Positions 28,679-37,207 are shown, counted from the first letter of the stretch. The stretch: DNA of 37,336 nt from Terriglobales bacterium (GCA_035624455.1 DASPRM010000154.1:1-37336); one strand, 5' to 3'. Numbers and translations are program-made. Notes: generated by a model from the sequence alone, not told the origin.

Positions 28679-29923
28679 ATGAGACGATTTGCGGACACCT
28701 TCAGCCAGGTGCTGCGTGCCATCTCGGCACACAAACTGCGCGCCTTTCTCACCATGTTTGGGATTGCCTGGGGCGTTGGCTCGCTGCTGCTGCTGGTTGG
28801 ACTGGGAGAAGGTTTTCGCGCCGGAACCAAGAAGAACCTGGCGAATTTTGGCGAAGACTACATGCACATCTATAACGGGCGAGTGCCGGCGGTCGCCGGC
28901 AGCCAGCTTTCGTCCCGCCAGTACTACCTGAACTACCAGGATTATGTGGACATTCGCAATTCGCCGCACGTGCGGAATGCCGCGCCCATCATTTATCGCG
29001 GCGACCTGCGGCTGGTGAGCGAGTATGGCAACAGCAACGGTTACGTGGATGGGTCGGAGCCGCAGTTCTATGACATTCGCCGGCAAACGATCGATCAGGG
29101 GCGCTGGCTCAATTGGGACGACGAGCGCCAGCATCACAACGTGTGCGTGATCGGCAGCGAATTCGTGCGCATACTGTTCCCCGGCCACCCGGCGGTAGGC
29201 AGCCGGATCCTTATTAATGGCGTGCCGTTTGAAGTGATTGGCACCATCCAGAAGCTCGGCCATGGAAACAACGCCGATCTGAACATGCGCCTGATCATGC
29301 CTTACAGCACTATGTTGATGTACTTCCCCATGCAGGGAGCGGGCAACGAGAACGCGGTGAAGTACGTCGTCTACCAGCCGATTACACGCGAGCGCCACGA
29401 CGAGGCCAAGAGAGCTGTGCGCCGCATCGTCGCCAAAAATCACAACTTCGATCCCGAGATGCCGGATGCGTTCGATGATTGGGACTCCATCGCCACCGTG
29501 GAAATGATCGGCAAAATCTCCGATGCCATGGATACGTTTCTAGGGGCGGTCGGTCTGGTGACGCTCGCCCTTGGCGCGCTGGGAGTGGTCAACATCATGC
29601 TGGTGTCGGTCGCCGAGCGGACGCGCGAGATCGGGTTGCGCAAGGCATTGGGCGCCACCCGCCGCAGCATCCTGTTTCAGTTCTTCTTTGAAGGGCTGAT
29701 GCTTACCGCGATCAGCGGCGCCATCGGCGTGCTTGCGGCTTATGGCGCGACCAGGCTGTTTGGCCTTGCGCCACCGATCGATGGATTCGAATTGCCGCAT
29801 ATTTATCCGGCGACTGCTGCGCTGGCCATGGTGAGCCTGGCGACGGCGGGGATTGTCGCCGGACTCTATCCCGCCCGCCGCGCAGCTTTTCTCACGCCGG
29901 TAGAGGCGCTTCGTCAGGAGTAA
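28679..29923 (+). CDS. FtsX/MacB-type ABC transporter permease (first of pair)
   Basis: The 414-residue protein has the MacB-like layout: an N-terminal transmembrane helix (about 22-45, FLTMFGIAWGVGSLLLLVGLG), a large periplasmic domain (MacB_PCD, about 50-270), and a C-terminal FtsX domain with three helices (about 290-405) with VNIMLVSVAERTREIGLRKALGA and the ending PARRAAFLTPVEALRQE. Members move lipids, peptides or drugs across the envelope using a separate ATPase and often a membrane-fusion protein. Neither partner is in the window. The second permease starts three bases later. Confidence 0.9.
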   Translation: MRRFADTFSQVLRAISAHKLRAFLTMFGIAWGVGSLLLLVGLGEGFRAGTKKNLANFGEDYMHIYNGRVPAVAGSQLSSRQYYLNYQDYVDIRNSPHVRNAAPIIYRGDLRLVSEYGNSNGYVDGSEPQFYDIRRQTIDQGRWLNWDDERQHHNVCVIGSEFVRILFPGHPAVGSRILINGVPFEVIGTIQKLGHGNNADLNMRLIMPYSTMLMYFPMQGAGNENAVKYVVYQPITRERHDEAKRAVRRIVAKNHNFDPEMPDAFDDWDSIATVEMIGKISDAMDTFLGAVGLVTLALGALGVVNIMLVSVAERTREIGLRKALGATRRSILFQFFFEGLMLTAISGAIGVLAAYGATRLFGLAPPIDGFELPHIYPATAALAMVSLATAGIVAGLYPARRAAFLTPVEALRQE

Positions 29924-29926
29924 GCG

Positions 29927-31177
29927 ATGATCCAGGCGAAAGACCTGGCCACGGAAGTCTACGGATCGCTCCGGCAAAACCGGCGGCGAAGTGCGATCAC
30001 CATGTTGGGCATGGCCTGGGGAATCGCCACCGTGGTGCTGCTGCTGGCTTACGGCACAGGTTTTTCTACCGCCATCATCAGCATCTTCAAGGCATACGCC
30101 AGCATGCAGGCGATGGGCATCGCGGGTGGACGCACGTCCATGCAGGCGGGAGGAAATAAGGCGGGAACGAGAATTCGCTTGACCAAGGACGACATTGATC
30201 GTGTGGTGGCCAATGTGCCGCAGGTCATCCGTATTACTCCGGAGTCGTTCTATAACGCTTTGGTCAGCTACGAAGGACGCTCTTACAGCTGGGAGGTCCA
30301 CGGAGGGAATCCTCATCTGCAACAAATTCAGAATCTGCAGATGGATCTCGGCCGCTTTTACGGCCCCGAGGATATGCAGCTGCGCGCGCGTGTGTGCGTG
30401 CTGAGCTCAGAAGCGAAGGAGAAGCTGTTTTCCGGACGCTTCGCGCTCGAAGAAAAGATTCGCATCAACGGCATCCCTTACGAAGTGATCGGGGTGCTGA
30501 AGCCCAGGCCGCAGGAGGGCGATAACAACATCAACCGCGTGGTGTACATCCCGTTTCCAACGCTGAGCGACTTTCGCGATACCCACTACATAGACATGAT
30601 CTGGCTCGACTTTCTCGGCTACGACTACGGAGCTGTGGAGACGTCGGTTCGCAAAACGCTGGCGGAGCAATACAAGTTCCGTCCTGACGACAAGCGCGCG
30701 CTGCAAATCTTCACGCTGATGGAGCAGCTCTCGCAATTTCACATCATCACCATGGCTCTGCAAGTGCTGCTGGCCTTCATTGGCGCGCTGACGCTGGGAA
30801 TCGGCGGAGTGGGTCTGATGAACATCATGTTGGTGAGCGTGACCCAGCGCACGCGCGAGATCGGTATGGAAAAGGCTTTGGGGGCGCGCCGCTTCGACAT
30901 CCTGGTGCAGTTCCTGTGCGAAGCGCTGGCCATCACCTTTCTGGGCGGAGTTTTGGGGATTGCGCTCGCCTACGTCATTTCGTTCTCCGTGGGGAATCTC
31001 ACTTTTTACAGCGCGCTGGCCCAGCATGGAGAAATGGGGGACATTCGACTGATCATTTCACCATCCACGGTGGCGGTCTCTACCACCATCCTGGCGCTGG
31101 TAGGACTAGTCAGCGGCATGATTCCGGCTGTTCGCGCAGCCCGGCTCGATCCCATTGAGGCGCTGCGGTATGAGTGA
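29927..31177 (+). CDS. FtsX/MacB-type ABC transporter permease (second of pair)
   Basis: The 416-residue protein repeats the architecture of its neighbour: N-terminal helix (RRSAITMLGMAWGIATVVLLLAYG), periplasmic domain, and C-terminal FtsX block with MNIMLVSVTQRTREIGMEKALGARR and the end RAARLDPIEALRYE. The two are clearly homologous and translated as a pair, so they probably form a heterodimeric permease. Substrate is unknown and the ATPase must be encoded elsewhere, perhaps on DNA lost at a rearrangement to the right. Confidence 0.9.
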   Translation: MIQAKDLATEVYGSLRQNRRRSAITMLGMAWGIATVVLLLAYGTGFSTAIISIFKAYASMQAMGIAGGRTSMQAGGNKAGTRIRLTKDDIDRVVANVPQVIRITPESFYNALVSYEGRSYSWEVHGGNPHLQQIQNLQMDLGRFYGPEDMQLRARVCVLSSEAKEKLFSGRFALEEKIRINGIPYEVIGVLKPRPQEGDNNINRVVYIPFPTLSDFRDTHYIDMIWLDFLGYDYGAVETSVRKTLAEQYKFRPDDKRALQIFTLMEQLSQFHIITMALQVLLAFIGALTLGIGGVGLMNIMLVSVTQRTREIGMEKALGARRFDILVQFLCEALAITFLGGVLGIALAYVISFSVGNLTFYSALAQHGEMGDIRLIISPSTVAVSTTILALVGLVSGMIPAVRAARLDPIEALRYE

Positions 31178-31668
31178 GGCGGCGGCGGCTTACATGTTGA
31201 CCACGGATGTTCCTCTGGCGTTCAGGAACCAAGTTCGTCATTTAGTTGGTTGGTTTCACGCGAGCCGCCTCGTTGAGTACGGCGCGACAAAAGTCCCGGG
31301 CTACCGGCGGACAGTTCTGTGTCGCATTCCTCTCGATTATCTTGAATCGATCTTGCGGAAAGTCTTTGTCCTTAATCCGTTCAAAGACGAATGACCTAAA
31401 CCGTTCATCTCTCCTGGTGAGACTTACCATTTTCGGCAACTCCGGCCACCGCTTAGACCAAAGGTCATCAATAGTTAGCCACCCTCCCGCATCTCCTCAA
31501 CTCAGAAAAACTGGAGTAATTCCGTTATGAGATCCTGAGCTCTCGCTTCCTGTAGAAAGTGGCCGCAAGCCGAATGCTGTCATGACTGTTGATACTGCCA
31601 CTCCCCATCCCAGCTTCAGATAGGGAGTGGTGAATCCCTGGTGGGTCGCCCCTGGTGGCCGGGTTTTG
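31178..31668. other. Intergenic region without a supportable gene
   Basis: These 491 bases lie between convergent genes. Short ORFs on both strands (for example 31155-31394 plus, 31242-31439 minus) show no recognisable motif. A perfect 8-bp inverted repeat, CCACTCCC (31598-31605) and GGGAGTGG (31623-31630), lies about 40 bases beyond the stop of the minus-strand gene and could help end its transcript, although it has no T tract. Confidence 0.4.
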
Positions 31669-32322
31669 TCAGCGTGGCAACGGCTCTGCTTTGATCGCGG
31701 GCCTAATCAGCTTGGGAAAGAGCAGTCCGGTTCGACTTTTGTATGCCGCGAAGCCGGCATGCCGGGAGAGACTCTTGTCTTTTGTCAACATATTGCGGAC
31801 AAAGAACCCGGATATCCATGCGCCAAGGACAACGAATGGAATCCAGTGCATGGACATGAGTGCGTAGGAGAAGTAGATCAGAATCTCGCCGAGATAATTG
31901 GGATTGCGGGTGCGGGTGAAGAGTCCGTCCTCGATCAAGCCCTTCCTCGCGCGCAAGGTGAAGAACTTCTGTGCGTCACTGACATAGTGGAAGAAGATTC
32001 CCACGATGTAAATGAAGAGCACCATTGCGAAGAAGTACGGTGGCCAAGTCACGTGACGGCTGATCAGAAGGTAGGGAGCCAGGTAGTAGCCTCCCAGGGG
32101 CAGGAAGATGAACAGCAAGCCGACCCAAAAAGGCACCCTTTGAGAAAAGCGCGAGTCGGGGTAGTACCTCTGTTTGAGCAACCACAAAAGCGAGTAGGTG
32201 CCGTGCAAAGCGAGATACACAAAAGCTTCCGTGCTCCAATTGTGGAAGTACCACATCAGAGCGAGAACAATGGGGGCTACGAGAATCTTGTGCGCATTGA
32301 TGCTGGAGTTGACCGTGACCAT
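31669..32322 (-). CDS. ICMT-like / DUF1295-type integral membrane enzyme
   Basis: The 217-residue polytopic protein has about five transmembrane helices and the conserved C-terminal block LFTRTRNPNYLGEILIYFSYALM followed by KDKSLSRHAGFAAYKSRTG. This block is shared by isoprenylcysteine carboxyl methyltransferase-like proteins and the steroid 5-alpha-reductase-like DUF1295 family, where it binds the cofactor. The reaction cannot be told from sequence alone: a membrane methyltransferase or a lipid reductase are both possible. The ATG is preceded by AGGAG on the minus strand. It is divergent from a TetR-type regulator gene 74 bp away, which probably controls it. Confidence 0.72.
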   Translation of the reverse strand: MVTVNSSINAHKILVAPIVLALMWYFHNWSTEAFVYLALHGTYSLLWLLKQRYYPDSRFSQRVPFWVGLLFIFLPLGGYYLAPYLLISRHVTWPPYFFAMVLFIYIVGIFFHYVSDAQKFFTLRARKGLIEDGLFTRTRNPNYLGEILIYFSYALMSMHWIPFVVLGAWISGFFVRNMLTKDKSLSRHAGFAAYKSRTGLLFPKLIRPAIKAEPLPR

Positions 32323-32348
32323 ATTCTGCTCCTCTTGCTGTTTCGATG

Positions 32349-32361
32349 TAGACAGTGTCTA
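32349..32361. promoter_or_regulatory. Perfect palindrome, putative TetR operator
   Basis: TAGACA-G-TGTCTA is a perfect inverted repeat about a central base. It lies between the divergent ICMT-like gene (start 32322) and the TetR-family gene (start 32397), the normal place for a TetR operator that represses both. Binding by this regulator is inferred from position. Confidence 0.6.
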
Positions 32362-32396
32362 GATTGATGCGCAATTTTTTGCTATGCTGGGAATGG

Positions 32397-33014
32397 ATGA
32401 AGAGTGTTTTTCGGCCAGGATCAACGGCAACCACGAGGAATGGCTATCACCACGGAAATCTCCGTGCCGCGCTATTGAGGGCTGCGGAGGAGATCATCCG
32501 AGAGTCCGGCGTGGAAGGGCTGACGCTGCGCGCCTGTGCGCGGAGGGCAGGCGTTTCGCACGGTGCGCCCGCTCACCACTTCGAGAACATAACTGGATTG
32601 CTGACGGAAGTCGCTGCCGAAGGTTTCGAACGGCTTACGGAAGCCATGAACTGGAAGAACGTTAAGGAGGCAGACGATGACCTCCAGGCGGCCGGGCTGG
32701 GGTATATACAATTTGCGATGCGTTGGCCGGAACACTTCCAAGTGATGTGGCGTAGCGAGTTGCTGAATGAGAAATCGCCTCGCCTGCGGAAGGCACGACA
32801 AATGGCCCAGCAACGACTGCGCGACGCCTTGATACAGACGAATGCACATCGGCGCACACTGACAGAGGCCGATCTTGCAGCGCGCTTCCAATTGGCGTCA
32901 TGCTGCGTTCACGGGTACGCCTCTTTGTGGGTGGAAGGAAATCGCAAATCGCGGTCGCTGGACGGCGCAAAGCGCATGCTCCGCCTCTTGAGAACCTCTT
33001 TGGTCGCGCCATGA
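32397..33014 (+). CDS. TetR/AcrR-family transcriptional regulator
   Basis: The 205-residue protein has an N-terminal TetR helix-turn-helix (about 10-60): YHHGNLRAALLRAAEEII, GVEGLTLRACARRAGVSHGAPAHHFENITGLLTEVAAEGF. The C-terminal ligand and dimer domain (about 80-200) is of the WHG/TetR_C_33 kind, with FAMRWPEHFQVMW. The ATG at 32397 is preferred; a GTG at 32355 would lie inside the palindromic operator. It probably senses a small molecule and represses the divergent membrane enzyme. The ligand is unknown. Confidence 0.85.
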   Translation: MKSVFRPGSTATTRNGYHHGNLRAALLRAAEEIIRESGVEGLTLRACARRAGVSHGAPAHHFENITGLLTEVAAEGFERLTEAMNWKNVKEADDDLQAAGLGYIQFAMRWPEHFQVMWRSELLNEKSPRLRKARQMAQQRLRDALIQTNAHRRTLTEADLAARFQLASCCVHGYASLWVEGNRKSRSLDGAKRMLRLLRTSLVAP

Positions 33015-33063
33015 GTCCCTCTTCCGCCTGGACCTTTTCCTATGCGCACGATCCCGTGGGTGG

Positions 33064-33097
33064 CCCACCCTTTCGCCCGCTTTTGGCGAAGGGTGGG
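33064..33097. repeat. REP-like palindrome beside a RAYT gene
   Basis: CCCACCCTTTCGCC (33064-33077), loop CGCTTTT, GGCGAAGGGTGGG (33085-33097) form a 13-bp stem with one bulged base. It lies 54 bp upstream of a REP-associated tyrosine transposase fragment, the arrangement of REPtrons. Whether copies exist elsewhere in the genome cannot be seen here. It could also serve as a terminator for the TetR gene. Confidence 0.6.
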
Positions 33098-33150
33098 ATA
33101 CGTGCAATGTCACTGACAGACCCGCACGAACAAAGCTAGCCTGTCCCGTC

Positions 33151-33429
33151 ATGTCTGCCGGACTGCTCCGTTATCAACACACGCGTCACCTGCACTACAT
33201 CACCTTCACCTGCTTTCATCGCGCGTCCTACTTGGCCACAGCGTCGGCGCGGGAACTGTTTGAGAAGACCCTGGAGCGGGTAAGGCACTGGTACGGCTTC
33301 TACCTGAATGCCTATGTGGTCATGCCCGAGCACGTGCATCTGCTGATCAGCGAACCCGAGCGTGACCGGGCGGCCCTCCTCAGTGAGAAGCACACACACA
33401 CACATGAAAACGAGGACGACATCACATGA
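33151..33429 (+). pseudogene. REP-associated tyrosine transposase (RAYT, Y1_Tnp), 3'-truncated
   Basis: The 92-residue frame begins like a RAYT: RHLHYITFTCFHRASYLATASARELFEKTLERVRHWYGFYLNAYVVMPEHVHLLISEPERD. The HUH metal-binding pair is visible as PEHVHLL. Full-length members have about 150-250 residues and carry the catalytic Tyr further on, which is missing. Family likeness ends after SEPERD; the frame then runs through a (CA)7 tract (33391-33404) and stops. The truncation point may coincide with a deletion or recombination at that tract. Confidence 0.8.
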
Positions 33430-33878
33430 AGCGCAAACTGATGTTAACCAGCACGTCGCTGCTTTCGATCCTGTTGATGACGTTTCACCTGACGCAGGAC
33501 ACCCTTCACGCCAGCTACGCCAGGGCTGGCACGGCCGAGGCAAGGGGCACGGCGCTCATCGTCGGCGTGCCGATCCTCGTCGGCTGGCTGTGGGGAACGC
33601 TACTGCTCGCCGAACGGCGATCGGGACACATCATCATGCTGGTCGGCTCGGCCATTGCCTTGGCGATGCCCGTCATCCACGTAATATTGGGATGGGGACG
33701 GGGAAGCATTGTCCGAAGCGACTTCGCGAGGACAGGGTGGGCCTTCTTCTTTGTCTGGACGCTGTTTGCTCTCGGCATGACTGGCCTGTTCTCGCTCATC
33801 CTCGCGGTGCGCGGATTGCGGAGCGCGCAGTGGGTACCGGCGGAGAACACGCGACTCCATAGTGATGAATCCGCATAG
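33426..33878 (+). CDS. Small four-helix membrane protein, unknown
   Basis: The 150-residue protein has four hydrophobic helices (about 5-25, 43-62, 69-90, 104-130) and short polar loops. I do not recognise a family signature. Its ATG overlaps the stop of the RAYT fragment (ATGA), but a CGAGGACGAC stretch before it gives only a weak ribosome-binding match. A strong hairpin (33916-33935) follows its end. Confidence 0.6.
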   Translation: MKRKLMLTSTSLLSILLMTFHLTQDTLHASYARAGTAEARGTALIVGVPILVGWLWGTLLLAERRSGHIIMLVGSAIALAMPVIHVILGWGRGSIVRSDFARTGWAFFFVWTLFALGMTGLFSLILAVRGLRSAQWVPAENTRLHSDESA

Positions 33879-33915
33879 AGCTGGTTCGTCCCACTTAACG
33901 TTCTCGAAATGAAAA

Positions 33916-33935
33916 CAGCCGCCCGAAGGCGGCTG
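33916..33935. terminator. Bidirectional rho-independent terminator
   Basis: CAGCCGCC, loop CGAA, GGCGGCTG form a perfect 8-bp stem flanked by AAAA on the left and TTT on the right. It lies between the convergent membrane-protein gene (ends 33878) and PEP-CTERM gene (ends 33957 on minus), so it can end both transcripts. Confidence 0.8.
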
Positions 33936-33956
33936 CTTTAGAACGTACAACCCGCT

Positions 33957-34493
33957 CTACACTTTCAGCTTGCGGCGAATCATCCCCGCCGCCCCAAGCA
34001 AGCCGCTGCCTAGCAGCAGCAGGCTGGAGGGTTCGGGGACGGCCGCCGTCGGCTCGAACGCAGCGACGTTGGCACTACTTCCATCAATGATGCTTGCGAT
34101 GCCACTAGTGAAGTTTGTGGCGTCCGTCTCGATTACCAGCACGGCGGAAGTGTCTCCCGGTGGGATCGCACTTGAAAACGGGGTACTGGAAAACTGGAAC
34201 CCAACCGTACCCGGAGTATTCCGGTCCACGAATCCAGGTGCATCCGTTCCGGTGGGGAAGGCCGTGCCACCTCCGTCAGGTTCGCCAGCACTTGAATAAC
34301 CGGCATCCACCTGCCAGCCGCTCGGGTTTGCGAAGTTGAATGCCGTTACGCGCCCTACATTGTCTGTCGAGGTATTACTGTTAATCACCTGGTACACGAA
34401 GTCCAGGCAACCGGCACAAAATGTGTTCCCCGGGTCCGTGTACACTGCGGTGTTCAATGTGAAGTTGAGCCCACTCCACCCGCCGGTCGCCAA
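33957..34493 (-). pseudogene. PEP-CTERM-anchored protein lacking its N-terminus
   Basis: The C-terminus has the full PEP-CTERM sorting signal: AVPEPSSLLLLGSGLLGAAGM followed by the basic end RRKLKV. The preceding 150 residues are Gly/Thr/Asn-rich, as in secreted proteins of this class (for example YTDPGNTFCAGCLDFVYQV). Such proteins need a signal peptide, but this frame opens at a TTG (34493) with an in-frame TAG directly upstream and no signal sequence. A frameshift, nonsense change or deletion has probably removed the start. The class is cut and anchored by an exosortase; none is in the window. Confidence 0.75.
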
Positions 34494-34548
34494 CTAGACG
34501 GTGAACCTCGCCGGTGATGGTCAGCGACGCAATCAGAAGAGTCCAAGT

Positions 34549-35110
34549 CTAGGGAGCGTTCTGCAGGTTCCCCAGCGTAGCTGTTAGCTGCCCGATATTT
34601 GTAAGCGGATAACTCGCGTTGCGCACCTGGACCGCTGTGCCAAAGCTGCCAAACTGGAGAAAGTTCGGCGTAGAAAAATACTCCGAGGTGATGCTCCCCC
34701 CAAGACTAGTATCCAAGTACGAGAGAAGAGCCATCCACTCTTTCAGTTCCTGCACGCCTGAAGCCCCGGGTGCCGCGTCAATGCGATTGGCCAGCAACCC
34801 GGGTAAATCAGCGCTCGACAGTACGGCCGTGCCGGTCGCCGAAGCGTAGGGTGTGATATCGGTGCCAAATTGTTGTTTCAGCGCGCCGAGAAGCAGCAGC
34901 GCGGACAGGTCCACGGCAACGCGCACCCGCGAGGCGCCACTCAGCGCGGTGGCGACTCCAACATTGGCGAAGTCGGATGGGGCGAAGCCGCCGACGGTTC
35001 CGATGGCGGCGACGGCCTTGGAAACAATCAGAGCGCTCAACGTATTTGTGCCGGCGGCAGCATCCGCCGCGGCTGCCGCTGCTACCTGCCCCAGGGCGAA
35101 AAGCGCACGC
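34549..35110 (-). pseudogene. C-terminal fragment of an unidentified protein
   Basis: From an in-frame stop near 35113 the minus strand reads about 185 codons without interruption, beginning ALFALGQVAAAAAA and ending in GQLTATLGNLQNAP. It looks like real coding sequence (balanced composition, NASYPLTNIGQ, STPNFLQFGSFGTAVQVRN), but I cannot assign a family and there is no start codon with a ribosome-binding site or signal peptide. Its upstream end meets an opposed cytochrome c fragment near 35090, so it is probably the tail of a longer gene cut at a rearrangement. Confidence 0.5.
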
Positions 35111-35660
35111 GTCTACGCTCAGAGATGCGCCGTGTGCCACGGACCTGACGGGCGCGGGAACGGACCCGCAGCCCCGTCCCTGATTCCTAGGCCGCGCGAT
35201 TTCACGCTCGGGTTGTTCAAATACAAATCGACTCCAGCCGGGCAGCCGCCGACCGACGACGACCTGAGGCAGGTCATCGCGAACGGCCTTCCAGCCAGTG
35301 CAATGCCTTACTTCCACGACCTGTTGAGCGACAGTGAGATCGATGCGGTCGTCGCACAGATCAAGCAATTCTCCAAGGCATTCAGTGGAGTATCGCCTCA
35401 AGCGATAGTCGTTCCGCCGCGCCCGGCACCGACAGCAGCCAGTACGGAGCGCGGCCGCGCACTCTATATCTCCCGAGACTGCGCCGGTTGCCATGGCCCT
35501 GACGGCCGAAAGGCGGGGTTCCTCGTGGATGCAAGTACGAATCATCCGACGCCAATTCGCGATCTCTCCGCACCGTGGACATTCCACGGAGGCAGTGACC
35601 CGAATCAGATATGGCTCCGTCTGACGACAGGGATCGAAAGGGTGGGCCACCCGCCGTCTC
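35085..35660 (+). pseudogene. Diheme cytochrome c fragment
   Basis: An open frame covers two class I cytochrome c domains: heme site CAVCHGPDGRGNG at 35126-35140 and CAGCHGPDGRKAG at 35480-35494, each followed by a partial fold (ANGLPASAMPYFHDLL with the distal Met for the first). It has no signal peptide: the frame enters from sequence antisense to the neighbouring fragment. After about 35650 the frame loses cytochrome character and reads to a stop at 35866 through low-similarity sequence. Both ends therefore look broken. A c-type cytochrome needs export, so this copy should be non-functional. Confidence 0.7.
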
Positions 35661-35998
35661 AGGCTACCCTTCCTGGGGGATCAAGTAGCTCTTCAGCGGA
35701 TGCATCCGTTTGCACAGGAACCAAAGTTTTCAGCCATCGCCCCGACTCGCAAACGCCTGTTAACGACACCCGACTGTCTTCCCGCATTTGCCTCTCTGGC
35801 CTGGGCACGGCACGCCCGTCCGGCGCCATTTCTTTGTCATGTGACGGCACAAGCGAACTCAGATGACATCTCACCGTCCACTTGGACGCTGCTCGAACTC
35901 ATGGCATCTCTTGTTTTCTCAAGGCTTTGAAACAAATCGCGCCAGATGACCTCGATTTGGACAGCGTATTGCATTTTCTGTGGCGAGGAGGAGCAGCC

Positions 35999-36091
35999 AT
36001 GCGTGCGTTGATTGGGATCTCCGATTCCCCAGCGAAGGTGCGGGCTCGATCGAGCAAACCCGAATGGCTCGCCATAAAGGAGGCGATATGA
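35999..36091 (+). other. 30-codon ORF overlapping the alcohol dehydrogenase start
   Basis: The ATG at 35999 follows GAGGAGG closely, and the stop overlaps the next gene's start as ATGA (36088-36091). The peptide (MRALIGISDSPAKV...) is not recognised. It could be a coupling leader or the tail of a longer broken frame that is open from 35882. The stretch 35661-35998 shows nothing else. Confidence 0.3.
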
Positions 36092-37131
36092 GCGGAATGT
36101 ATAGAGCAATTCAAGTAACGAAACCGGGAGAATTCGAAGCCGTAATGAAACCGCTGGTCGATCCTGGCCCCGGTCAAGTGCGCATTCGTATCGAGGCGTG
36201 CGGTGTCTGCCACTCGGATTCCGGCACGGTGGAAGCCTCCTTTCCAATCAGCTGGCCGCGCGTCCCAGGGCACGAAGTGGTCGGACGGATCGATGCCCTT
36301 GGCTCTGGCGTCCAGGGCTGGGCGGTCGGTCAGCGCGTCGGTGTCGGCTTCCTTGGAGGCCCTTGCGGTTATTGCGAATTCTGTCGAAATGGCGATCTCG
36401 TGAACTGTCGCAACCAGGAATATACGGGTATTCATTCGGATGGCGGATACGCCGAGGTGATGATCGCGAAAGCCACCGGGCTTGTGCATATCCCTGACGA
36501 TCTGTCGTCGGCAGATGCTGCGCCGCTGCTTTGCGCGGGACTCACGACGTTCAACGCCCTGCGAAACGCGCCAGCAAAGGCAGGTGATCTTGTCGCTGTG
36601 CTCGGTATCGGCGGCCTTGGTCACCTGGCTGTGCAATACGCCCGGCATATGGGGTTCGAAGTGGCGGCGATTGCCCGCGGCAGCGGCACTGCGGAGCTCG
36701 CCAAGAAGCTCGGGGCTCACCACTACATTGACAGTGCCGCTACTGACCCCGCAGCCGCTTTGCAGGCGCTTGGCGGCGCCAAGGTCATCGTCATAACGGC
36801 GTCAGGAGGCAAAACAATCGCTGAGACCTTCAAGGGCCTTCGACCCGGCGGTGTCTCCATTGACCTCGGCGTCGGACCGGAGCCGATCGAGGTCAAGAGC
36901 GTGGATCTCATATTTGGAGAGCGCAAGGTAGCAGGCTCGCTGACGGGAAACCCCGCCACTGCTGACACAACGCTTCGTTTCAGTGCCCTGAGTGGGGTGT
37001 CGGCGATGATCGAGACCGTCCCACTCGATCAAGCAGCCGCTGCCTACGCGAAGATGATGGCTGGGCAGGCGCGTTTTCGGATAGTGCTGGTCACAAAAAA
37101 CGGCAATGGCCAACCTGGACAACCGAAGTGA
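36088..37131 (+). CDS. Zinc-dependent alcohol dehydrogenase (MDR family)
   Basis: The 347-residue medium-chain dehydrogenase should oxidise alcohols or reduce aldehydes with NAD(P). Catalytic zinc ligands appear as GVCHSD and VPGHEVVG; structural zinc cysteines as CGYCEFCRNGDLVNC; the Rossmann motif is VLGIGGLGHLAVQYA. The chain resembles the AdhA/AdhP-type group with a short N-terminus (MYRAIQVTKPGEFE). The ATG at 36088 has AAAGGAGG seven bases upstream and is preferred over the long frame starting at 35980. It appears intact among broken neighbours. Confidence 0.93.
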   Translation: MSGMYRAIQVTKPGEFEAVMKPLVDPGPGQVRIRIEACGVCHSDSGTVEASFPISWPRVPGHEVVGRIDALGSGVQGWAVGQRVGVGFLGGPCGYCEFCRNGDLVNCRNQEYTGIHSDGGYAEVMIAKATGLVHIPDDLSSADAAPLLCAGLTTFNALRNAPAKAGDLVAVLGIGGLGHLAVQYARHMGFEVAAIARGSGTAELAKKLGAHHYIDSAATDPAAALQALGGAKVIVITASGGKTIAETFKGLRPGGVSIDLGVGPEPIEVKSVDLIFGERKVAGSLTGNPATADTTLRFSALSGVSAMIETVPLDQAAAAYAKMMAGQARFRIVLVTKNGNGQPGQPK

Positions 37132-37207
37132 AGCATTCAGGCTGTGGGAAAGAAACTAGGAAGCCATTGGTCAAAATGCTGAAAACTCCCCATCACACGC
37201 AATATAA

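Noticed and set aside
31155-31394. A 79-codon ORF after the second permease
   Set aside because: It starts inside the permease gene and has no ribosome-binding site or family motif.
31627-32367. A 246-codon plus-strand open frame opposite the ICMT-like gene
   Set aside because: The minus strand encodes a membrane protein with a conserved C-terminal motif and a good ribosome-binding site; the plus frame is highly charged and featureless, as expected for antisense of hydrophobic codons.
33391-33404. (CA)7 tract considered as a functional simple repeat
   Set aside because: It is short and lies where the RAYT fragment loses similarity; it is better seen as a possible break point, with no evidence of phase variation.
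35902-35917. A fourth sigma-54-like element before the alcohol dehydrogenase (TGGCATCTCTTGTTTT)
   Set aside because: The essential GC at the -12 position is absent and no paired palindromes lie upstream.
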